From: Myxococcota bacterium
GTDB lineage: Bacteria; Myxococcota_A; UBA9160; UBA4427
Direction of reading: 5' to 3'
NCBI GenBank assembly: GCA_041389495.1
Contig: JAWKRT010000001.1
Location: 1,860,001 to 1,924,000, forward strand
DNA length: 64,000 bases
In this document: one piece after another, positions 17,315 through 25,781 of the stretch
Layout of the letters: every line of letters begins with the position of its first letter
Position numbering within the stretch: the first letter of the stretch is position 1
Notes under the pieces: model-generated
Databases searched by the model: none
Seen by the model: only the letters and a program-made list of their open reading frames with translations
Told to the model about the DNA's origin: nothing
Made by a program: the position numbers and the translations under genes

Positions 17315-17360
17315 GTTAGGCTCCGCCCCGCCGCCGCTCGCGTGCGGCGCGGGCCGGCGC

Positions 17361-17366
17361 AGTCTA
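17361..17366 (-). promoter_or_regulatory. -10-like element TAGACT before the acyl-CoA dehydrogenase pair
   Basis: On the minus strand, TAGACT is followed directly by GCGCCG, 47 bases upstream of the ATG at 17314. This is the same form as the other TAnnnT-GCGC sites. No clear -35. Confidence 0.4.
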
Positions 17367-17427
17367 CACGAGCGCGCCGGGCCGCCCGCGCGGCCGCGCA
17401 GCGCCCGCTCGCCGGCGCTCCGTCCTC

Positions 17428-17898
17428 CTAGCCCTCGATCTCGAAGACCGCGGCGATCTCGACGGCCACGCCGAACGGCAGCTCGTTCGTCCCCACCGCG
17501 AAGCGCGCGTGGCGGCCCGCGTCGCCGAAGACGTCGACCATCAGGTTCGAGGCGGCGTTGATCACGGCCGGCTGCTCGCCGAAGCCGGGCGCGGAGCGGA
17601 CGAACCCCTGGATCTGCACGCAACGCCGCACGCGGTCGAGGTCGCCTCCGCACGCCGCGCGCACCTGCGCGATCACGCCGAGCGCGCACGCGCGCGCCGC
17701 GGCCTCGCCCTGCGCGCGCGTGAGGTCGGCGCCGACCGTCCCCTGGTAGGCGAGCCGGCCGTCCTCGAACGGCACCTGGCCCGAGACGAACACGAGATCG
17801 CCCGTGCGGACCCACGGCACGTAGTTGGCGGCCGGAGCGGGTGCCTCGGGAAGCTGGATGGCGAGGTCGGCGAGGCGGCGGTCGATGCGCGAGGACAC
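17428..17898 (-). CDS. RidA/YjgF-family protein
   Basis: A 156-residue RidA (YER057c/UK114) family protein. It contains NYVPWVRTGDLVFVSGQVPF, GEAAARACALGVIAQVRAACGGDLDRV and a C-terminal NELPFGVAVEIAAVFEIEG with the conserved Glu. Canonical RidA deaminates reactive enamine/imine intermediates, but members in catabolic clusters often act as deaminases or ring-opening hydrolases. The Arg that binds the substrate carboxylate in canonical RidA appears to be in CVQIQGFVRSAP. The GTG start has AAGGAG 10 bases upstream. It is on the same strand as the DUF35/thiolase genes before it and the acyl-CoA dehydrogenases after it. Confidence 0.88.
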   Translation of the reverse strand: MSSRIDRRLADLAIQLPEAPAPAANYVPWVRTGDLVFVSGQVPFEDGRLAYQGTVGADLTRAQGEAAARACALGVIAQVRAACGGDLDRVRRCVQIQGFVRSAPGFGEQPAVINAASNLMVDVFGDAGRHARFAVGTNELPFGVAVEIAAVFEIEG

Positions 17899-17967
17899 GG
17901 GGCTCTCCTTGGCACTCGCGCGCGGCGGCGCGCGGCGGGCGGGCGGCGCCGCGCGCCGCCGCGCGGG

Positions 17968-18756
17968 TCAGAGGAAGTCGGGGTCGACGCCGGGCACGTC
18001 GGCGTCGAACGGCGCGGCGAGCGCGAGCGTTCCCGCGCCGTGCGCGGCGAGCCGCGAGGCCAGGCCCGCGAAGTGCGCGGGCCACGCGTCGCGCACGTCG
18101 CCCGCGACGAAGCAGAGCACGAGCAGGCGCTGCCCGAGGCCGGGCGGCTCGGGGAAGTCGGCGGGCCACTCGGGCGGCTTCGGCATCAGTGCGAGCACGA
18201 CGGCGAGCTCGGCCGGCGAGCCCGCGAGCAGCGCGGGCAGCGCGCGCTCGCGGAGCGCGCTCTCGAGCCCGGCGAGCGGCTGGCCGGGCGCGCAGTCGAC
18301 CCACGCGGCGACGAGCCCCGCATAGCGATGGTCGAGCGCGAGCTCGGGCGGCACGCCGTCCGGGTCGCGCCGCACGCTGCCTGCGTGCCGGTAGCGGTGC
18401 GTGAAGAGGTGGTCGCGGTGCGGGAACGACTCGCCGCGCGCGCGCTGCGCCTCCATGCTCGCGGCGACGAAGCGCTGCTGCTCGTCGAGCGCGCCCTGCT
18501 GGACCCAGAAGGTCGACAGGTGCGTGCCGCGCGCCGCGTCGCCGCCGATCGGGTTGGCGCCGCGCGGCTCGCGCAACGCGCGCAGGTCGGGCGGCGCGAT
18601 CCACAGGCGCGCGGCGAGCGTGCCCGGCGCGCACACGCCCGCGCGATAGAGGTGGTCGCGCGCGTACCAGCGGTGGAAGGCGCGCTCGTGGCCCGCGTGC
18701 GGCTCGAGGAAGCCGACGAGCGCGTGGCCGAGCTCGACGGGCGGGACGTCCGCCAC
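17968..18756 (-). CDS. hypothetical protein, possible EthD-like barrel
   Basis: A 262-residue protein with no signal peptide. Two halves each begin with a segment of the type VGFLEPHAGHERAFHRWYARDHLY and LLVLCFVAGDVRDAWPAHF. The first faintly recalls the F-x-x-W-Y-x-x-H-L start of EthD-like dimeric alpha/beta barrel proteins. That is a visual impression only. The gene begins with GTG one base after the stop of the upstream DUF35 gene, so it is part of the thiolase-DUF35 operon. A role in the same acyl-CoA pathway is inferred from position. Confidence 0.65.
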   Translation of the reverse strand: MADVPPVELGHALVGFLEPHAGHERAFHRWYARDHLYRAGVCAPGTLAARLWIAPPDLRALREPRGANPIGGDAARGTHLSTFWVQQGALDEQQRFVAASMEAQRARGESFPHRDHLFTHRYRHAGSVRRDPDGVPPELALDHRYAGLVAAWVDCAPGQPLAGLESALRERALPALLAGSPAELAVVLALMPKPPEWPADFPEPPGLGQRLLVLCFVAGDVRDAWPAHFAGLASRLAAHGAGTLALAAPFDADVPGVDPDFL

Positions 18757-18757
18757 G

Positions 18758-19207
18758 TCAGCGCGCGCCCGCCGCGGGCGCGGCGCGCGGCCGGAAGTAG
18801 GGCAGGGTGATCGCGTCGCTCGCGCGGTGGAACGCGACCTCGACGGGCATGCCGATGCGCACGTCGTCGGGCGCGACGTCGACGAGGTTGGTCAGCATGT
18901 GGGCACCCTCTTCGAGCGCGACGATCGCGACCACGTAGGGCGCGCGGAACTCGGGCCGCTGCGGCCGGTGCACGACGCTGAAGCTGTAGACCTCGCCGCG
19001 CCCGGAGACGCGCGTCCACTCGAGCGCCTCGGTGAAGCACGCCGTGCAGACGGGCTGCGGAATGAACTCGAGCGCGCCGCACGCGGTGCAGCGCTGCACG
19101 CGCAGCTCGCCCTCGCGGCAGCCGTCCCAGTGCGGCTGCGAGAGCGGCGTCGGCCGCGGGAGCGGCGTTCCTTCGTGGGGCCTCGTCGGTGTCGTCGCGT
19201 CGCTCAC
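18758..19207 (-). CDS. DUF35 zinc-ribbon/OB-fold acyl-CoA-associated protein
   Basis: A 149-residue protein with an N-terminal helix, a rubredoxin-like zinc ribbon (RCTACGAL and PVCTACFTEA, two CxxC pairs about 40-60) and a C-terminal OB fold (GRGEVYSFSVVHRP, PYVVAIVALEEG). DUF35 proteins pair with thiolase-fold enzymes. ChsH2 of the steroid side-chain pathway uses its DUF35 domain to bind and activate the Ltp2 aldolase. Here the GTG start overlaps the stop of the thiolase-like gene by 4 bases, which supports a fixed-ratio complex. Confidence 0.9.
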   Translation of the reverse strand: MSDATTPTRPHEGTPLPRPTPLSQPHWDGCREGELRVQRCTACGALEFIPQPVCTACFTEALEWTRVSGRGEVYSFSVVHRPQRPEFRAPYVVAIVALEEGAHMLTNLVDVAPDDVRIGMPVEVAFHRASDAITLPYFRPRAAPAAGAR

Positions 19208-20370
19208 GGCCGCTCCGTTCCCAGCATCATGACGTCGCAGAAGAGCGCGCCCGCGCCGCCGTTGCTCGCCATCGCGACCTTCGCCTCCGGCACGCGGAGC
19301 GCGTCCGGCACGTCGCCGCGAAGCTGCTTCACGGCGGCGATCGGCTTCTGCAGCAGCTGCGCGAGGCCCGCGTGGCTGAACGAGAGGAGGCCGCCGTTCG
19401 TCGCGACGGGCGTCGCGCCGTCGATGCGCACCTGGCCGTCGAGCACGTAGTCGGCGGCCTCGCCCTCCTTGCAGAAGTCGAACGCCTCGAGCTGGCGGAT
19501 GACTTCGAACGAGAACGGGTCGTAGAGCTCGAGCACGTCGACGTCGCGCGGGCCGAGCCCGCTCTGCGCGTAGCAGAGGCGCGCCGCGCGCCGGCCGACG
19601 GTGCCGTAGCGGTCCCAGACCGGCGCCGTCACGTACGACATGCCCTGACGGTCGGTCGAGCCGCCGAGCACGAAGACGGGCGTCGCGTCGAGGTCGCGCG
19701 CGCGCTCGGCCGTCGTCAGCACGAGCGCGGCGCCGCCCTCCGAGTTGATGCAGCAGTCGAGCAGGTGGAAGGGCGACGCGACCATGCGCGACTGCAGCAC
19801 CGTCTCGCGCGACACCTCCTTGCCGTACATCACGGCCTCGGGGTTCAGGGCGCCGTTGCTGCGGATCGCGGCGGCGACCTCGGCGAGCGCTTCCTGCGGC
19901 GTGCCGTACAGGTGCATGTGGCGCTGCGCGATCAGCGCGAACTCGGCGGCGGTGTAGAGCCCCCAGCACTCGACGAACTCGTTCGTCGGGCGCGTCCACG
20001 ACACGGTGGCCGAGTGGTCGGTGTACTCGCCGCACTGCACGCTCGCGACGAGCGCGGTGTGGCACTGGCCCGTCGCGATCGCGGCCGCGGCCTCGAGCAC
20101 GCCGCCGATGCCCGGCTCCTGGCCCGTCCAGCACGGCTGCTTGCCGAGCAGGTGGGCGCCCTCGCGCGAGCTGAGCCGCCAGACCCAGCTGTGCGCGTTC
20201 ACGCCGTCGACGTCCGTCGGCGCGAGGCCCGCGTTCGCGAGCGCGCCGCGCATGGCGTCGACGAGCAGCGCGGGCTCCGTCCAGCCCGTGAGCTTCTTGG
20301 CCTGCGGCGTGTCGTAGACGCCGACGATCGCGACGTCGTGGAGGGGGTTGCGGGCCGGCGTGCTCGCCAT
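19204..20370 (-). CDS. thiolase-fold lipid-transfer-type enzyme (Ltp2-like)
   Basis: A 388-residue thiolase-superfamily protein: AIVGVYDTPQAKKL, NEFVECWGLYTAAEFAL, DVDVLELYDPFSFEV, and NGGLLSFSHAG near the C-terminus. The Cys nucleophile segment of true thiolases (N-x-x-C-A-S-G) is replaced by GQEPGIGGVLEAA, so it probably does not do thiolysis. That fits the SCP-x/Ltp2 group, where Ltp2 is a retro-aldolase partnered with a DUF35 protein. Tyr in YDPFSFEV is a candidate catalytic residue. The ATG at 20370 starts the conserved part, and a GAGGAG lies about 15 bases upstream. Confidence 0.88.
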   Translation of the reverse strand: MASTPARNPLHDVAIVGVYDTPQAKKLTGWTEPALLVDAMRGALANAGLAPTDVDGVNAHSWVWRLSSREGAHLLGKQPCWTGQEPGIGGVLEAAAAIATGQCHTALVASVQCGEYTDHSATVSWTRPTNEFVECWGLYTAAEFALIAQRHMHLYGTPQEALAEVAAAIRSNGALNPEAVMYGKEVSRETVLQSRMVASPFHLLDCCINSEGGAALVLTTAERARDLDATPVFVLGGSTDRQGMSYVTAPVWDRYGTVGRRAARLCYAQSGLGPRDVDVLELYDPFSFEVIRQLEAFDFCKEGEAADYVLDGQVRIDGATPVATNGGLLSFSHAGLAQLLQKPIAAVKQLRGDVPDALRVPEAKVAMASNGGAGALFCDVMMLGTERP

Positions 20371-20524
20371 GCGGGGTCGCGGCTCCTCGGTTCCCGGTCG
20401 ACACCGCTGTCGGCCGGCGCGTACCCTACCACCGCGCGCGCCCCGAGCCGCCCCCGTCGACGCAGATCGATCGCCGCCCCCGGGCGGCGCTGCGCCGGCG
20501 CGCGGGAACAGCGAGGCCGATCGA

Positions 20525-21181
20525 ATGCCCAAGTCCGCATGGCTGACCGAAGCGCTCCACGAGTACCTCGTCGCGCACAGCGACCCCGACGACGACCTGC
20601 TCCGCGAGCTCACGGCCGAGACGAAGCGCAGCGTCGAGGGGCTGTGGCTGATGGAGATCGCGCCCGAGCAGGGCGCGTTCATGCAGATGCTCGTCGCGAT
20701 CTCGGGCGCGCGGCGCGCCGTCGAGGTCGGCACGTTCACCGGCCACTCGTCGATCTCGATCGCGCGCGGGCTGCCCGACGACGGGCGGCTCCTGTGCCTC
20801 GACACGAGCGAGGAGTGGACGGCGATCGCGCGGCGCTACTGGGCGAAGGCGGGCCTCGAGCACAAGATCGAGCTGCGCCTCGGGCCCGCGGTCGACGCGC
20901 TGCGCGCGCTCCCGCGCGAGCCGCTCTTCGACTTCGCCTTCATCGACGCCGACAAGCCGAACTACCCCGTGTACTACGAGGAGATCCTCGCGCGCATGCC
21001 GCAGGGCGGCCTCGTCGTGTGCGACAACGTGCTGTGGATGGGCGCGGTGGTCGACCCGGCGGCGCAGGACGAGCAGACGAAGGCGATCCGCGCGTTCAAC
21101 GACCTCGTCGCCGCGGACGCGCGCGTGTCGACGTCGATGATCCCGGTGGGCGACGGGCTCCTGCTCGCGCGCAAGCGCTAG
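20525..21181 (+). CDS. SAM-dependent O-methyltransferase (CCoAOMT-like)
   Basis: A 218-residue class I methyltransferase of the caffeoyl-CoA O-methyltransferase type (Methyltransf_3). Motif I is RRAVEVGTFTGHSSISIA (about 60-77), then LLCLDTSEEW, the acidic metal-site segment FDFAFIDADKPNYPVYYEE, and GGLVVCDNVLW. It methylates a catechol or similar hydroxyl with a divalent metal. The ATG at 20525 begins the conserved helix (TEALHEYLVAHS). Upstream in-frame sequence is proline and arginine rich. TACCCT at 20422-20427 is a possible -10. It is followed 16 bases later by the epoxide hydrolase gene. Confidence 0.9.
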   Translation: MPKSAWLTEALHEYLVAHSDPDDDLLRELTAETKRSVEGLWLMEIAPEQGAFMQMLVAISGARRAVEVGTFTGHSSISIARGLPDDGRLLCLDTSEEWTAIARRYWAKAGLEHKIELRLGPAVDALRALPREPLFDFAFIDADKPNYPVYYEEILARMPQGGLVVCDNVLWMGAVVDPAAQDEQTKAIRAFNDLVAADARVSTSMIPVGDGLLLARKR

Positions 21182-21197
21182 CGCGGGAGGCGGCCTC

Positions 21198-22379
21198 GTG
21201 GCGATCGAGCCGTTCCGCATCGCGATCCCCGAGGCCGACCTCGACGATCTGCGCGTGCGGCTCGCTCGCGCGCGCCTCCCGGACGACCTCGAGGACGCCG
21301 GCTGGCGCTACGGCATGCCGAGCTCGGCGCTGCGCGACGTGCTCGCCTACTGGCGCGACGGCTACGACTGGCGCGCGCAGGAGGCGCGGCTCGCCGCGTT
21401 CCCGCAGTTCACGACCGAGGCGGCGGGCGAGCGCGTGCACTTCTTCCACGTGCGCTCGCCCGAGCCCGACGCCGTTCCGCTCGTGCTGACGCACGGCTGG
21501 CCGGGCTCGCCGGTCGAGTTCCTCGGCGTGATGGGCCCGCTCGCCGACCCGCGCGCGCACGGCGGCGACCCGGCCGACGCCTTCCACGTCGTGTGCCCGT
21601 CGATGCCGGGCTACGGCTTCTCGGGCCCGACGACGCGGCCGGGCGTCGACGTGCACCGCGTCGCCGACGCGGTCGCCGCGCTGATGCGGCAGCTCGGCTA
21701 CGAACGCTATGTCGCGCAGGGAGGCGACTGGGGCGCGCTCGTCACGCGCCGGCTCGGCGAGGCCTACGCCGACCGGCTGCTCGGCGTGCACCTCAACATG
21801 GGCTTCGCGATGCCCGACGACCTCGCCGCGCCCGAGGCGTGGGAGGGCGTGACGGACGAGGAGAAGGCCGCGTTCGCCGAGGCGGGCGCGCGCATCGCCG
21901 ACGGCACGGGCTACATGGCGATCCAGAGCACCAAGCCGAACACGCTCGGCCTCGGGCTCAACGACTCGCCCGCCGGGCTCGCGGGCTGGATCCTCGAGAA
22001 GTTCCACGCCTGGAGCGACCTGCGCCCGGACGGGCGGCTCGAGAGCGTGTACGCGCTCGACGATCTGCTCACCAACGTGATGCAGTACTGGTGGACGGGC
22101 ACGGCGGCGTCGGCCGCGCGCCTCTACTGCGAGAGCGCGCGCGCCGGCACCGCCGCGACCGACCCGTGGCGCGGCCGCGTCGACGTGCCGACCGGCTTCG
22201 CGCGCTATCCGCGCGAGCTCCTGCAGACGCCGCGCGCGTGGATGGAGCGGCGCTACCGGCTCGTGCACTTCGCACAGATGGAGCGCGGCGGGCACTTCGC
22301 CGCGTTCGAGCAGCCCGAGGCGTTCGTGCGCGACCTGCGCGCATTCGCGCGCATCCTGCGACAGGAGACCCCGTCATGA
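21198..22379 (+). CDS. epoxide hydrolase, alpha/beta fold
   Basis: A 393-residue epoxide hydrolase of the microsomal EH-like group. An N-terminal meander (FRIAIPEADLDDLRVRLARA) is followed by the oxyanion HGWPGSP (about 97-103) and nucleophile Asp in QGGDWG (about 177). The catalytic His is in ERGGHFAAFEQP (about 364). It converts an epoxide to a diol, which suits a pathway with P450s or epoxidases. The start is GTG with GGGAGG upstream. The last codons overlap the ATG of the amidohydrolase gene (ATGA), so translation is coupled. Confidence 0.93.
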   Translation: MAIEPFRIAIPEADLDDLRVRLARARLPDDLEDAGWRYGMPSSALRDVLAYWRDGYDWRAQEARLAAFPQFTTEAAGERVHFFHVRSPEPDAVPLVLTHGWPGSPVEFLGVMGPLADPRAHGGDPADAFHVVCPSMPGYGFSGPTTRPGVDVHRVADAVAALMRQLGYERYVAQGGDWGALVTRRLGEAYADRLLGVHLNMGFAMPDDLAAPEAWEGVTDEEKAAFAEAGARIADGTGYMAIQSTKPNTLGLGLNDSPAGLAGWILEKFHAWSDLRPDGRLESVYALDDLLTNVMQYWWTGTAASAARLYCESARAGTAATDPWRGRVDVPTGFARYPRELLQTPRAWMERRYRLVHFAQMERGGHFAAFEQPEAFVRDLRAFARILRQETPS

Positions 22380-23758
22380 AGCTCGAAGACATGATCCTCG
22401 TGAGCGTGGACGACCACGTCGTCGAGCCGCCCGACATGTGGGACGGCGTGCTGACGCCCGAGTGGAAGGCGAAGGCGCCGAAGCTCGTGCACAAGCCCGA
22501 CGACACCGACGTGTGGCTGTTCAACGGCCAGCAGATCCCGAACGTCGGGCTGAACGCCGTCTCCGGCCGGCCGCCCGAGGAATACGGAATGGAGCCGACG
22601 GCGCTCTCGCAGCTGCGCCCCGGGCACTACGACGTCGACGAGCGCGTCCGCGACATGAACGCGGCGGGCATCCTCGGCTCGATGTGCTTCTCGTCCGTGC
22701 CGGGCTTCTGCGGCCAGCTCTTCGCGCGCCAGGACGACAAGACGCTCGCGCGCACCATGACCCAGGCCTACAACGACTGGCACATCGACGGCTGGTGCGG
22801 CGCGCATCCCGGCCGCTTCATCCCGCTCGCGCTCCCGATGCTGTGGGACCCGAAGGCGATGGCCGAGGAGGTCCGGCGCGTCGCGCGGAAGGGCTGCCAT
22901 GCGGTCACGTTCCCGGACAACCCCGTCGGCCTCGGCTTCCCGTCGCTGCACAACGACTACTGGGAGCCCTTCTGGAAGGCGTGCTCGGACGAGGGCGTGA
23001 TCGTCGCGATCCACATCGGCTCGGGCACGGGCATGAACTTCAGCGAGCCCGAGGCGCCGGTCGAGATCATGATCGCGTCGACGCCGATCTCGCTCTTCTC
23101 GTGCGCCACCGAGTGGGTCTTCAGCAACGTGCTGCGCCGCCATCCCGACCTGCGCATCGCGCTCTCGGAGGGCGGCATCGGCTGGGTGCCGTACTTCCTC
23201 GAGCGCGTCGACTACGTCTACGAGCACCACCACAAGTGGACGCACCAGGACTTCGGCGGCGAGCTCCCGAGCGACGTCTTCCGCCGCCACTTCGTGACGT
23301 GCTTCATCGACGACGCGGTCGGCGTGCGCGACCGCGATCTCGTCGGGCTCGAGACCATCACGTGGGAGTGCGACTACCCGCACAGCGACTCGACCTGGCC
23401 CGACGCGCCGGAGCGGCTGTGGCGGTCGATGGAAGGCGTTCCGAAGGCCGAAGTCGACGCGATGACGCACCTGAATGCGATGCGCCACTTCCGCTACGAC
23501 CCCTTCGCGCACGTCCCGCGCGAGCAGGCGACGGTCGGCGCACTGCGCGCGCAGGCGTCGGGCGTCGACCTCTCGCTCAAGTCGGCGGGCGGCGCGGCGC
23601 CGGCGCCGGCCGACGCGCCGTTCGTCACCATCGCGCACGTCATGAAGCAGCTCGCGACCGCCTTCGCGACGCCCTTCGAGAGCGACGCGTCGAAGCCGGC
23701 GGGCGGCGCGGACGCCGCCGCGACGGCCGCGAAGCACTGGAACGTGAAGACGAAGTAG
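22376..23758 (+). CDS. amidohydrolase family 2 (PF04909-type) metal hydrolase
   Basis: A 460-residue amidohydrolase-2 protein (ACMSD/gamma-resorcylate decarboxylase fold). The N-terminus SVDDHVVEPPDMW has the degenerate metal site D-x-H, a second His is in IVAIHIGSG (about 215), a third region is YEHHHKWTH, and the acidic residue is in WECDYPHSDSTW (about 332). Members either hydrolyse or decarboxylate. The last 75 residues are Ala-rich and atypical. It is translationally coupled to the epoxide hydrolase. A distinct paralogue lies at 38350. Confidence 0.9.
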   Translation: MKLEDMILVSVDDHVVEPPDMWDGVLTPEWKAKAPKLVHKPDDTDVWLFNGQQIPNVGLNAVSGRPPEEYGMEPTALSQLRPGHYDVDERVRDMNAAGILGSMCFSSVPGFCGQLFARQDDKTLARTMTQAYNDWHIDGWCGAHPGRFIPLALPMLWDPKAMAEEVRRVARKGCHAVTFPDNPVGLGFPSLHNDYWEPFWKACSDEGVIVAIHIGSGTGMNFSEPEAPVEIMIASTPISLFSCATEWVFSNVLRRHPDLRIALSEGGIGWVPYFLERVDYVYEHHHKWTHQDFGGELPSDVFRRHFVTCFIDDAVGVRDRDLVGLETITWECDYPHSDSTWPDAPERLWRSMEGVPKAEVDAMTHLNAMRHFRYDPFAHVPREQATVGALRAQASGVDLSLKSAGGAAPAPADAPFVTIAHVMKQLATAFATPFESDASKPAGGADAAATAAKHWNVKTK

Positions 23759-23760
23759 CC

Positions 23761-23776
23761 GCGCCGCACGCGGCGC
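23761..23776. terminator. hairpin after the amidohydrolase gene
   Basis: A perfect GCGCCG / CGGCGC inverted repeat with a CACG loop starts two bases after the stop codon, in the 38-base convergent gap before the SDR gene. It has no U-tract. Confidence 0.4.
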
Positions 23777-23796
23777 GCGCCGGCCGCGCCGCGCCC

Positions 23797-24654
23797 TCAG
23801 AGCCCGAGCGGGCGGTTCATGAAGCGCTTCGCCTTCGGCGACCAGAACCAGCCGGCGCCGGCCTTGCTGCCGCCGTCGACCGGCACGTTGTGGCCAGTGA
23901 CGTAGGTCGAGAGGTCGGACGCGAGGAAGAGCGCGACGCGCGCCGTCTCCTCGGGCCAGCCGAGCCGGCCGACCGGCGCCCACGACTCCCACAGGTGCTC
24001 GTGCTCCTCCCAGCCCGCGATGTAGTCGACCTGCGGCGTCTGCGTGAGGTCGGGGCCGACGCCGTTCACGCGGATGCCCTTGCGTCCGTAGGCGACGGCG
24101 AGGCACGTCGTGAAGTGCGCGATCGCGGCCTTCATCGAGCCGTAGACGGGCTCGCCCGGGTAGCCGCGCATGCCCTCGACGGAGTGCACGTTCACGATCG
24201 ACCCGCGGCGCCGGTCGATCATGCACGGCAGGAACGCGCGCGTGACGGCGTAGAAGTGGAGCTGGTTCACGCGGAACATCGCGTCCCACGATTCGGGCGT
24301 CGACTCGTGGAACGGCACGAGCGGCCGGTAGTCGCCGACGTTGTTGACGAGCACGTCGATCGCGCCGTGCCGGTCGAGCACGGCCTCGCGGAGCCGCTCG
24401 ACGTCGGCGAGCTCGCGGACGTCGACCACGTGCGCGCGCGCGGCGCCGCCCGAAGCCTCGATCTCCTTCACCTTCGCCTCGGCGCGGGCGGGGTCGATCT
24501 CCGCGATCTCGACGCGCGCGCCGTGCGCGGCGAACAGGCGCGCGATCGCGCCGCCGATGCCGTCGCCGCCGCCGGTCACGACGGCGACCCGGCCGTCGAG
24601 CAGCTTCGACCAGTCGTCGATGCGCGGAACGTCGCTCTCTCGCTGCGTCGTCAT
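23797..24654 (-). CDS. SDR family oxidoreductase
   Basis: A 285-residue classical short-chain dehydrogenase. It has the cofactor glycine motif TGGGDGIGGAIA, VNNVGDY, catalytic Ser in VNVHSVEG, and the YxxxK of VYGSMKAA. The IDPARAEAK segment after beta2 has an acidic residue, favouring NAD. The ATG at 24654 has GGGAGG 8 bases upstream and TAGGAT at 24679-24674 as a likely -10, so the mRNA leader would be only about 14 bases. The C-terminus (FWSPKAKRFMNRPLGL) extends past the usual end. Substrate unknown. Confidence 0.92.
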   Translation of the reverse strand: MTTQRESDVPRIDDWSKLLDGRVAVVTGGGDGIGGAIARLFAAHGARVEIAEIDPARAEAKVKEIEASGGAARAHVVDVRELADVERLREAVLDRHGAIDVLVNNVGDYRPLVPFHESTPESWDAMFRVNQLHFYAVTRAFLPCMIDRRRGSIVNVHSVEGMRGYPGEPVYGSMKAAIAHFTTCLAVAYGRKGIRVNGVGPDLTQTPQVDYIAGWEEHEHLWESWAPVGRLGWPEETARVALFLASDLSTYVTGHNVPVDGGSKAGAGWFWSPKAKRFMNRPLGL

Positions 24655-24673
24655 GGCGATGCCTCCCGCGCGC

Positions 24674-24679
24674 ATCCTA
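24674..24679 (-). promoter_or_regulatory. -10-like element TAGGAT before the minus-strand SDR
   Basis: TAGGAT on the minus strand is followed by GCGCGC, the GGGAGG ribosome site and the ATG at 24654. It lies back-to-back with the plus-strand site at 24703. Confidence 0.42.
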
Positions 24680-24702
24680 GACCCGCGCGCGCGGCGCGCG
24701 GG

Positions 24703-24708
24703 TACACT
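24703..24708 (+). promoter_or_regulatory. -10-like element TACACT before the plus-strand SDR
   Basis: TACACT followed by GCGCCC, 84 bases before the ATG at 24792. Together with 24674-24679 it makes a compact divergent promoter region. Confidence 0.38.
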
Positions 24709-24791
24709 GCGCCCCCCCGCGTACGCCCGGCGCGCCGGGGGCGGTGCGCGCCGGCGCCCGCGCGGTCGCCGGGACGAGGAGCAGGAGCGAG

Positions 24792-25553
24792 ATGCAGATC
24801 GAGAACGCACGGGCCGTCGTCGTCGGCGGCGCATCGGGAATGGCGCGCGCGACCGCCGAGCTGCTCGCGCAGGGCGGAGCGAAGGTCGCGGTGCTCGACC
24901 TCCCGGCGTCCGAGGGAGCGAGCGTCGCGAAGCAGATCGGCGGCTCGTTCTTCGCCGTCGACATCACGGACGAGGCGAGCGTCGCGGCCGCGATCGCGGG
25001 CGCGGCGGACGCGCTCGGCGGCATCGACGTCGGCGTCAACGTCGCGGGCGGCGGGATCGCGAAGCGCACGCTCACGAAGGAAGGGCCGCACCCGCTCGCC
25101 GACTTCCGGCGCGTCGTGGACCTGAACCTCGTCGCGACCTTCGACCTGCTGCGGCTCGAGGCCGACGTCATGAGCCGCAACGAGCCCAACGCCGACGGCG
25201 AGCGCGGCGTCATCGTCAACACCGCGTCGATCGCGGCCTTCGAGGGGCAGATCGGCCAGGTCGCCTACGCCGCGGCGAAGGCCGGCATCGTCGGCATGAC
25301 CTACGTCGCCGCGCGCGACCTCGGCTCGCTCGGCATCCGCGTCAACGCGATCGCGCCGAGCCTCTTCCAGACGGGCATCACGAAGCTCGTCCCCGAGGCG
25401 ATGGCCGCCGCGCTCACGAAGGACGCCGCGTTCCCGAAGCGCATGGGAAAGCCCGGCGAGTACGCGCTGCTCGCGAAGGCGATCATCGAGAACCCGATGC
25501 TCAACGGCGGCACGATCCGCCTCGACGCCGGGCAGCGCTTCGCGCCGAAGTAG
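24792..25553 (+). CDS. SDR, 3-hydroxyacyl-CoA dehydrogenase type 2 (HSD10)-like
   Basis: A 253-residue short-chain dehydrogenase. It has the glycine motif VGGASGMARATA, LDLPASEGAS with the acidic NAD determinant, NVAGGG, catalytic Ser in NTASIAAFEGQIGQ and YAAAK. The EGQIGQxAYAAAK stretch is typical of 17beta-HSD10 / 3-hydroxy-2-methylbutyryl-CoA dehydrogenases, so oxidation of a 3-hydroxyacyl-CoA or a steroid hydroxyl is likely. The ATG at 24792 has an AGGAG run upstream. It is directly followed, in the same reading frame, by a dead P450 fragment. Confidence 0.92.
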   Translation: MQIENARAVVVGGASGMARATAELLAQGGAKVAVLDLPASEGASVAKQIGGSFFAVDITDEASVAAAIAGAADALGGIDVGVNVAGGGIAKRTLTKEGPHPLADFRRVVDLNLVATFDLLRLEADVMSRNEPNADGERGVIVNTASIAAFEGQIGQVAYAAAKAGIVGMTYVAARDLGSLGIRVNAIAPSLFQTGITKLVPEAMAAALTKDAAFPKRMGKPGEYALLAKAIIENPMLNGGTIRLDAGQRFAPK

Positions 25554-25556
25554 ACG

Positions 25557-25778
25557 CGGCCCAGCATTCGCGCGGCGAGCTTCGACATCGACGACGTCGA
25601 CGCCGACCCGGCGAAGCTCGAGGCCGAGCTCGCGCGCCTGCGGCGCGAAGACCCGGTGCACCTGGACGCGAAGAACGGCTTCTGGCTGCTCACTCGTCCC
25701 GCAGAGGTTCGCGCCGCGTAGAAGGACGCGGAGCGCTTCTCGTCGGGCACCGGCGGCCGCGCGGCATCGCGTCGAAGG
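25557..25778 (+). pseudogene. cytochrome P450 N-terminal remnant
   Basis: Directly after the SDR stop the same frame reads SFDIDDVDADP, then LRREDPVHLDAKNGFWLL, TRPAEVRAA, an in-frame TAG at 25719-25721, and KDAERFSSGTGG. This is the order of the N-terminal third of a bacterial P450 (compare LRRADPVHW...YWAVLRHADVLAVA and FSSERGS in the intact gene at 47730). After about 25760 the similarity ends, and no haem-binding region follows. No start codon lies in front. It is a truncated, stop-interrupted relic left by deletion. Confidence 0.8.
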
Positions 25779-25781
25779 CGT

